From the NCBI GenBank assembly GCA_902806575.1, contig CADCXD010000005.1, forward strand, positions 3,844,001 to 3,908,000: a DNA stretch of 64,000 bases. Direction: 5' to 3'. The position numbers and the translations under genes were made by a program. This DNA comes from Jackrogersella multiformis (Eukaryota; Ascomycota; Sordariomycetes; Xylariales; Hypoxylaceae). Position 1 is the stretch's first letter. The number at the start of each line of letters is the position of its first letter. Shown piece by piece: positions 57,501 through 64,000 of the stretch. A model generated the notes under the pieces. The model was not told the origin of the DNA. It saw nothing but the letters and a program-made list of their open reading frames with translations, and did no database searches.

Positions 57501-58009
57501 TGATCCTCGTCACTGTCTGTATCGCTTGAATCATCGTCGATTCTCTTAGAGACCTCCGCATTGCCTGTTTCTGATAAGCGTCGTTTCTTCCTGCTAGGAG
57601 TCTGCGGTGGATCGTCAATTGGCTTAACTATCGTCGAATCTCTCATTAGACCAAGGTTTTAATTGGTAAAGACATGCTTTAGAAACAACCAGTACTCACG
57701 AGATTTCAAAGAATTAAAAATGACGCCCAAAAGCTGATGGATGATCTCTACGACTGTTGGACTGTATCTGAGCCTGTAATCCAACGAGACGTTGAGCGGC
57801 CCAAATACATCCATGTTTGATGCCCACAGGGTGAACCGTGCCAGCTGATCGTCGATCAAAGTCGGATCCGGCGCAATTTTGGGCACAGTCATCTGTTTCT
57901 TGAAGAGATTACTGCACCTCAGTGCGTGTTCAGCGATGGTCGGGCCAGGATCATCTTGGAGAAAGACGTCTTCGATGGAATCAAGCACTATGCGAGTCGG
58001 AAGTGCCAT
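54579..58009 (-). CDS. zinc-finger and ankyrin-repeat protein, candidate sensor
   Basis: Model on the minus strand: exons 58009-57700, 57639-56856 and 56799-54579, giving 1104 aa. The N-terminal block (IVLDSIEDVFLQDDPGPTIA, then DDQLARFTLWASNMDVFGPL) is a common N-terminus of large fungal repeat proteins. A middle part has SECPYCGVIVELKSR and HVIRDLEPFVCIFSHC, degenerate C2H2-type fingers; the second is completed by splicing. Then about eleven ankyrin repeats (for example AAGMTELHRAVRDDNLPLVQ, NGQTPLHHAAKMDFTPGIKL, EGWSAIHWAAEEGHSDVVRL) fill about residues 530-1010. No nucleotide-binding domain is seen. The acceptor of intron 1 is the least certain. It is divergent from the gasdermin-like gene across 407 bp, so a role as sensor or regulator is an inference from context. 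Confidence 0.82.
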
Positions 58010-58416
58010 GGCGATAAGGCTGTGCTAATTTAAACAAGACATAGAGAAGCTAGTAAAGTTTTCCTCATTGTAAACATGCTGACATGTCGAAAAGCACGAG
58101 GCTCTATGTAAGTGGCGTCGGCTGGATCGATTCAGGGCCTGTCACGGGACCAGTTCGCCAATTCCCTTCATTTAATAGTAGGTATTTTCTCAGCGCCATT
58201 CTCAGCTCCTTTGCCTAGGTATCGCCAATTCCCTAGGTATTTTCCCTTCTTTCCCTAGAGCACTTATATATAAGATAACCCTATAAACTATCCAGTTCCA
58301 TTGCGATTACCTAGCGCTAACACAGACGCTGACCCACTTGAGAGCGATATCTCCCTCCGTCCAAGGACGTCGACCTAAAATCCCTTGAGCCCCTGAACCC
58401 CTGAATCTCGAAAACC
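58010..58416. promoter_or_regulatory. bidirectional promoter between ankyrin protein and gasdermin-like gene
   Basis: 407 bp between the two ATGs. On the plus strand TATATATAAG lies at 58265-58274, about 143 bp before the gasdermin-like ATG. The C-rich leader before the ATG carries CCCCTGAACCCCTGAA-type repeats. Confidence 0.5.
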
Positions 58417-59253
58417 ATGTCTTTCACCAAGACTTATTTTCTCTGCCCGACATCCGACTTCATTCATCCACCTCCGGACGGTCCGCTATGTCTCGGCTCT
58501 GTAATTCGTTCGGCGTCGGCACCGCAGTTCCCACTCAACGCAGCAAATATCGTTCCCGTGACCAACGCTCACCCACCTGTAGTAGAGTCCGATTGGAAGA
58601 AGACCATTTCGGCCGAGACGGGATTCGGGTTGGGTGCTTACGCGCAGTTTCTGCAGCTGGCTACAGGAGGGTCAGGCCTTGGCCCCGAAGCGGACGTTCA
58701 ACATTCCAGCCGAACGACGAATATTTTCGCGTTTGACACGGTGACGACCGTGTCGTTCGAACCGACACCGCAATATGTTGAAGAAGCAGTTAAAGCACCT
58801 GCTGTGGAGGCGTACTTAAGGGAGCCCAAGCAGCGGTTTTCCCCTTTTGTGTCGCTCTTCCTCATCACGGGAATGAAGCTCGTCAAGGGCGCGAAGATCA
58901 ACTACTCGACTTCAGCCAGCACGGCAGTCACGGGAAACATTGGCGTCGACGTGGCCCCGCTCGGCATGACTTTTGGTCCAAAGGGCCACTGGGTCAGAAC
59001 GAACGATGATAATACGGAATTCAATCGGGATTCTGAATTCGTTTTTGCCTTTCGCGTCAAGAGGCTTAGGTTCGGACGGAAAATCAAAGTGGAAGAGTAC
59101 AATAAGGGTGCTTTCCTGGCGATTGGAAAAGATGAAAACGGCGACGATACAGAGCCTGTCTTAGTGGACGACGTGGATGGATCTGAAATCGAGAATGCGA
59201 GATTCGGTCCCGATGTGGCCGAACATGGTAACGTTTACGGTGTACCTCCTTGA
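58417..59253 (+). CDS. gasdermin-like pore-forming protein (HET-Q1/RCD-1-type), candidate
   Basis: A single exon of 278 aa without signal peptide. The opening (YFLCPTSDFIHPPPDGPLCL, then GSVIRS) fits fungal gasdermin-like proteins. Amphipathic beta-strands follow (NIFAFDTVTTVSFEP, then PFVSLFLITGMKLVKGAKI), and the middle part TAVTGNIGVDVAPLGMTFGP is a Gly-rich strand pair. The length equals that recalled for Podospora HET-Q1 (about 278 aa), which is cut near residue 238 to free the pore-forming part. Here F233 (KGAFLAIG) is at a similar place, and the last ~45 residues are very acidic. The call is from pattern and context, not alignment. An adjacent convergent subtilase strengthens it. Described only: the sequence is not modified here. 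Confidence 0.65.
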   Translation: MSFTKTYFLCPTSDFIHPPPDGPLCLGSVIRSASAPQFPLNAANIVPVTNAHPPVVESDWKKTISAETGFGLGAYAQFLQLATGGSGLGPEADVQHSSRTTNIFAFDTVTTVSFEPTPQYVEEAVKAPAVEAYLREPKQRFSPFVSLFLITGMKLVKGAKINYSTSASTAVTGNIGVDVAPLGMTFGPKGHWVRTNDDNTEFNRDSEFVFAFRVKRLRFGRKIKVEEYNKGAFLAIGKDENGDDTEPVLVDDVDGSEIENARFGPDVAEHGNVYGVPP

Positions 59254-59328
59254 CTAAGGTCTCCAAAATCTATCGAGATAGCCAACAAGTTTATGATGTT
59301 GGAAGTTTACTAAACTAACTTAAGTCTT
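59254..59328. other. convergent 3' spacer of the gasdermin-like/protease pair
   Basis: Only 75 bp separate the two stop codons, so the 3' ends of the transcripts probably overlap. Confidence 0.7.
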
Positions 59329-62300
59329 CTAGTCATACATGTGCTTTTTTATATCTTTGATCTTATTGTAAACATGCTCCCTTGATGAATCCGTATCAAA
59401 CAGTACGTGAGGCGTGATGTAGTCATAGCCTGCCCCTCTCCTCTGTCTGACCATGCTCTTTAGAACTGCATCCATCGAATGAGCATCCTTCAACCACGGC
59501 CCCAGCAAATCACTTCCTGCAGCCAAGCCCTGTTCTTGCTGCCGGACAAAAGATAGGACCGAAGCAGCAAGCCCAGAGGCAATTGGCGTTGCTACTGAAG
59601 TTCCTGACATGACATTGACAATGCCGTTGTGGCCATTCTTCCCTGCTGGCCAGTGAGAACGGACATGTTCCCCGAGCAGACTAAAGTTGACATCTTTTTC
59701 GTCTGCTGTAGGGTTGAATGCAGAAGGGTTTCCGTTTCCATCAGTCGAGTGTATACAAAATACGCTGGGATACTTAGCTGGAAAGGCTCGGCCGAGATTC
59801 GCTCCATCGTTCGATGCTGCAGCGAACAATAGTGTTTGATTGTGTAATGCATTCGATATTGCTGTTTTCATAGGCTCATGATATTCTCGGATTCCAAATG
59901 ACATCGATATAATGTCTGCATTCCATTCAGTGACTGCGTGATTGATCGCCTGTCCGAGCCATTAGCATATATATTTAAATTTTGCTTTGCTATGGAGAAA
60001 GCCTTGCCTTTGCGATAGCATCGTAGCTGCTGCGACCCAGAGTCTCCTGATTTGCAACTCGGGCGATATAAACCTGGGCGCATGTGGCAACTTTGAGGAG
60101 GAGACCAAGAGCATGAGTGCCGTGCCCGATCTCATCTTGAATGTCCCCAGACTTTGTGTCCCGTACAAAGTTCTCTACTTCCTTGATCCGTGGGTCGAGT
60201 CGCCCATCTTCATTGATCAGGAGCGAGTTTTTAGGATCAAATCCAGAATCTAAAATTGCTATTCGTACTGGCTCGAATCTCCTGGACCTATTTTCGATAG
60301 ATCCTGTAGACAGTTGCACAGCAACGTCAAACGAGTCAACATGGTGATTTATCGAGGACAAAAGACTGTTCATCCATTTTTCCGACAGTTCAGCACTGGT
60401 AGACTTTTAGTAAAGAAGAGTCTTGCGAAAAATGGAGATTAGCTTACTCTTGTTTAGAGGCCGTATGATGGCTTGCATCAAAAAAGTACAGGCTTTCCGT
60501 AGAAGATTCCGCAAGGCGTGGCCGGATTTGGAAACTTCGAGTGTGTTGGGTTGGCATTTGCAGAAACATGGCCGGATTGTGCATAGTATCATAACTCGGA
60601 GACGTCATATTGGAGTCCGGAGGCAAAGAGACTGTCAATTCTTCGTTGCTTCTTGCAGATGATTCGGGCTTGCTTGTCTGTCGGCGGACGACTTCTCGGC
60701 CGATTAGGCCCCAGCAGAGTTCATTCTCTCGAGAATCGAGAGAATTCAAATCCTCCAACTGAAGGCGCCACGACTTGAATATTTCCGATTCAAGTCGTTT
60801 GACGACATTTTGATAGAAGAGCCTTTGAACACTAGCGGATTCAAAACTAGTGAGCTCCCCGGCAGGAAAATATTCCCACTGTAGGCATGCTTTGGCAGCG
60901 AGGTAATAATCCACACCAGCATCGGCTTCTAGGTTTTTAAGAATATCAAGGCTGGTATAATAATCAGTGTTCACATTTCGGGCCGTCTCTGTGTTATTTT
61001 GCCATGACTCCATGGGACTGCAGTAGTGAAGTTCACACAAGAGAATACCCAGTGCCAACACACTGGCATTAGGATGTACCATGTGTTTGAAGCTTGATGG
61101 TTCGGCTTGACCGTTTCCAGTTTCCATCTTGTTCGCCGAAATGATTGGAACTTGTTCCATATCCAGAAAGGGTTTCGTGATATCGGGTAGATCTCCGTCC
61201 TGTAGAGGCTGGAAAAAATGAATTTTTGAGTGATTAAACGAAGGCTGCACCCACGGCGTCTCCAAGAACGGAAGTAATGCTGTGGCAAGTATGACTGCTA
61301 AGATTCGTTTCCCTTTGAGTGGTAAAACTGATGAACCACCGCGTAATTCCTGTTGACGCTTGAAAAGAGCCGACAGAGACACTATCAGAGGTATTTTGGA
61401 ATCATCAAAGGTTTTTGGTTGCGGGCGGAGCCTCTTAAACGACCCGTGTTCAAAGAGAAGATGCAAGCAATTTCGTTGATCTAGAGACTCCGTGATAGAC
61501 TTGCAGATGTGCGCGAACTCGGGCAAGACACTAGGTGAAATCTCAGACCTGCTCATGGCCTTGTCATTCTGTCCGTCTCTACCCCGAACGTGTTAGTAAA
61601 GTTCATTTCAAACAAAGCCTCAAACACTTACTTGACTGTTATCTTGGCTTCCTGCAGTGTGATTGCAAGTAGAGATCGTACGCCGAAGAACACTTCGAAG
61701 CACGTCTCCATCTGAAAGTTCTTTTTCCGTTGGGGTAATGAAAGTCTCACACTCAAGCCCGAACACTTCTGACACACACAGGTCCAATGTGTTCGTAGTC
61801 CCTGATGCAACGACACCGAATGCTTCCTCATCAGAATAGCAAAGTCTGCTTCGGGCTCGTCCGTGCCGTCCCCCGTGTTTGGCTCTTCGCGAGACAGAAC
61901 TCGGCGCTTCTTTGCCTCCACCTCCAAGCGCGAAAGCTCCTCGACGGCAGCGCCACTGTCTCGCTTGCGTTTGCTGATGCGGATGGGTAAGCCTGAATCG
62001 GGATAGGCATCGTGGTTCGAACGTTCGATCATGCTACGAACCGCCCGAAGCTTCGGGTACGGCACAGTGTGGTGTAAGCTCTGCTCTAAAGCCTTGTGTT
62101 TGTTAGTCAATAGAAAGTGAGAGGTTGAAGGAGCGAGATTTGTCATGAAATAACATTACTGACGGAATCTCGTTCCCGATCATGGCCATATTGAACAAGA
62201 TTTTCGAACGTTCTCAATGTTCTTGCTACTTGCTCAGGGTCGATTTCGTCAAAGTCATTAGTTTCATGCTGCAGATACGCGTCTGTCCGCACCCAGGCGT

Positions 62301-62409
62301 TGAGCGCCTGTGACCTCAACGAAGTAGTCGGCGTTAACCTTTCCTGCGGCTTTCGAGCGAAAATTCCAAGAATAGTCTTTAGTAGACCCCGAGAGTCATC
62401 GTGATCCAT
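59329..62409 (-). CDS. subtilisin-like (S8) serine protease with N-terminal DUF7580-like region, HET-Q2-like
   Basis: Model: exons 62409-62164, 62092-61632, 61578-60448, 60395-60008 and 59949-59329, giving 948 aa without signal peptide. The N-terminal two-thirds are helical, with HWTCVCQKCSG, SVLPLKGKRILAVILATALL, ETPWVQPSF and NASVLALGILLCELH, a DUF7580-like pattern. The S8 domain (about 655-900) has Asp662 (ILDSGFD), His704 (GHGTH), Asn789 (AAASNDG) and Ser860 (GTSVATP), so it should be active. Splicing the intron 60007-59950 needs a GC donor (AAG|GCAAGG, branch GCTAAT) to join AIAKAINHAVTEW. No NB-ARC, NACHT or repeats are fused. In Podospora the subtilase HET-Q2 cuts gasdermin HET-Q1. The gene is convergent with the gasdermin-like gene 75 bp away. 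I do not give a cut or altered form. Confidence 0.85.
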
Positions 62410-63077
62410 GGTCGTACATCTAGAATTCACGGGTTTGGAGGGTTTATAGAGGTTCAAAGGTTCAGCTTGGATTCAGCTCCTCCAAATGCCACAAATGCCC
62501 CTTAAATAGGTACTTTCGCAGTGCCACACGCACCTCCGATTTTGCACCTGCCATCTGACAGAGGTACTTGATGGGATAAACAAATCGCCGGCATCGTGGA
62601 CGCGCCGCTTCTCAGCGCCCCCATCAATTAGTGCGCCACCACATGAAAAGGGAAAAAAAGATCTTATTCTTTCCTCCTAGAGCTCTTCTTCCGCTCTTTC
62701 TCTTACAAAAATTCCTGTTACAAACCAGGACTTCAAATCCCTACGTATTCTTCACCTTGTCTCCATTTACCATAACCCTTGGGTTTCATAGGTAGTCGGC
62801 GCATTTCTTCTCTACAACATTTATCTATTCCTCCTCCTCTACCCCTTCTCCTATAAACTAGGCCTTCAAACATCCTTTCCCTTACCTTCATCCACCACCA
62901 CCCCGGGGCTTCACAGTCGGTGCACCCAGGGTACCTACCTAGGTAGGTATAAAGATAATGTCCGGACCAGAAATTAAGAAACGGCACGTGCAGAGCGTCA
63001 ATACAAGCAATGTGGAGGCGCACACAAACTGGCCCACGGCTGAAGCCTGAACCGTGACATGGCGTGAGACCTCCGAA
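62410..63077. other. intergenic
   Basis: Upstream region of the protease. TACCTAGGTA at 62936-62945. A 144-codon minus-strand ORF at 62733-63167 has no domain and overlaps the PAQR remnant. Confidence 0.5.
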
Positions 63078-64000
63078 TGGCAGCGGGATAATAAATACAT
63101 CCTCAGTGGCTATCGCCCAGAAAAAGCAGACTATCTGGAGATCCTCACCAGCCTGACGTTCTTGCACAACGAGACTTGTAACCTAATGTGTACACTCACC
63201 TAGTCGGGGCTCTACTCCTGCCGCTCATCGCGACCGCCGTCATGCGGGTCCTCTCCAAGCCATAATTCCTTAACGTCTCGGGGGCAGACTATGTTATGTT
63301 AGGAATCTTCTTTTGTTGTGCGGAATGTTGTCTGATCCTCAGGACTGCTTACCACCTACTGGGATCCCATTCACATGACGTAGAACAGTTCTGGCACCGG
63401 ATGGATCTTTTATGACAATAGTCATCGTGACTGTGTGCACATTTATTCCGGACATCTATTATGGCTTCGCCTGTGAACCGAGCTTGCAAAAATTTGCACT
63501 GCGCCATTGTCAGTGATTCTGAGCGACCGCTCCCCCTATTCCCCCCCCGCCCTCCCTGCAGCCGTGTCAAGGTCCGGCGATATGCTGACACAAATTTTAG
63601 ATCATAGCCTCTGGATTTGCCAGCGCCGCTATGCTCTCGATGCCCAGATTCGGAACGCCGCGCTGGCGGAATGCGAAGGCAGGCTCCTTTGTGGCGCTCG
63701 GCGCGTCAGCATTCATTCCCATGCTGCATGGAGTTAAGCTGCACGGGCTCGAGTACATGCTTCAGTACTCGGGAATGAAATGGTATCTGCTAGAGCTTGT
63801 TTTCTATGGCGGCGGCGTCAGTCTTTACGGGGTAAGCTTCGCATGCTCACTACCCTGCCCTTTCCTCCATTAACTTGAAAGACAAGTGATCTGACTGACA
63901 ATTGCAGTTTCGAATTCCAGAACGTTTCGCTCCGGGTAAATTCGACATCTGGGGCAGCTCATACCAGCTCTTTCACGTTTCCATCTTGTGCGCCATGTTT
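63078..64000 (+). pseudogene. PAQR (adiponectin receptor/hemolysin-III family) membrane protein, decayed, cut by window end
   Basis: Readable PAQR blocks occur in order but in different frames: WQRDNKYILSGYRPEKADYL and TFLHNETCN, then (after a 5-bp insertion) VYTHLVGALLLPLIATAV, a TAA in place of a likely Gln codon before FLNVSGADYVMLG, EQFWHRMDLL, a shift, FIPDIYYGFACEPSLQ, another shift, then an intron and IIASGFASAAMLSMPRFG. The 3' part reads well (ASAFIPMLHG; after intron ~63831-63907, FRIPERFAPGKFDIWGSSYQ; FHVSILCAMF) up to the window end. At least three frame breaks and one nonsense codon argue for a pseudogene. Family members are seven-helix receptors or lipid hydrolases. Confidence 0.75.

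Noticed and set aside
62733..63167. 144-codon minus-strand ORF
   Set aside because: Overlaps the PAQR remnant on the other strand; Cys/Arg-rich text without a family.
1..64000. CRISPR arrays, rRNA genes, operons
   Set aside because: None seen; intron-rich genes show a eukaryotic nuclear sequence.

Overview
The window looks like nuclear DNA of a filamentous ascomycete (Pezizomycotina, probably a Sordariomycete). The evidence is short GT-AG introns of about 40-120 bp with CTAAC/CTAAT branch sites, one gene every 2-3 kb on both strands, and typical ascomycete families: HET-domain and NACHT-type proteins, a PTH11/rhodopsin-like membrane protein, YTP1, GT15/KRE2, DUF2293 and Alb1. An AT-rich block shows signs of repeat-induced point mutation. 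There are no operons, tRNAs, rRNAs or CRISPR arrays that I can see. Species cannot be fixed from sequence alone. Exon structures were worked out by hand from splice motifs and protein continuity.

Layout. 0.3-7 kb: an FSH-type serine hydrolase, a short-chain dehydrogenase, a DHA2 drug-efflux transporter and a rhodopsin-like membrane protein, possibly the edge of a biosynthetic cluster. 7.2-8.6 kb: an AT-rich mutated block next to a 772-bp element with 77-bp terminal inverted repeats. 9.9-11 kb: secreted GH43 arabinanase. 11.9-12.6 kb: DUF2293 protein. 14.5-18.2 kb: divergent Golgi-type glycosyltransferases (GT32 and GT15). 19.4-19.9 kb: Alb1. 20.4-22.5 kb: HET-domain protein. 22.5-26.5 kb: divergent metalloreductase and Ctr copper transporter. 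28-29.5 kb: FMN-dependent lactate oxidase/monooxygenase-like enzyme. 29.8-30.5 kb: secreted PEBP-like protein with a 10-nt exon. 31.6-39 kb: coiled-coil protein, YTP1-like protein, LOR-domain protein and a small membrane protein. 40-41.8 kb: M24 aminopeptidase. 42-44 kb: decayed NACHT gene. 44.8-46.6 kb: S28 peptidase. 48-49.2 kb: GH93-like enzyme. 49-54 kb: gene-poor, with broken remnants (2-oxoglutarate oxygenase, a NACHT piece, another frameshifted gene).

The most interesting locus is 54.6-62.4 kb. A 278-aa protein (58417-59253) resembles fungal gasdermins of the HET-Q1/RCD-1 type. Seventy-five bases away, and convergent with it, is a 948-aa protein with a subtilisin-like (S8) protease domain with all catalytic residues present. 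This matches the known het-Q1/het-Q2 cell-death arrangement, in which a subtilase cleaves a gasdermin. On the other side, divergent across 407 bp, lies a 1104-aa zinc-finger/ankyrin protein that could be a sensor. The protease here is not fused to a NACHT/NB-ARC module; it has an N-terminal DUF7580-like helical region, and one of its introns appears to be GC-AG.

The last 0.9 kb holds a frameshifted PAQR (hemolysin-III/adiponectin-receptor family) pseudogene running off the end. Across the whole window the 10-bp palindrome TACCTAGGTA occurs at least 19 times, always outside coding exons.
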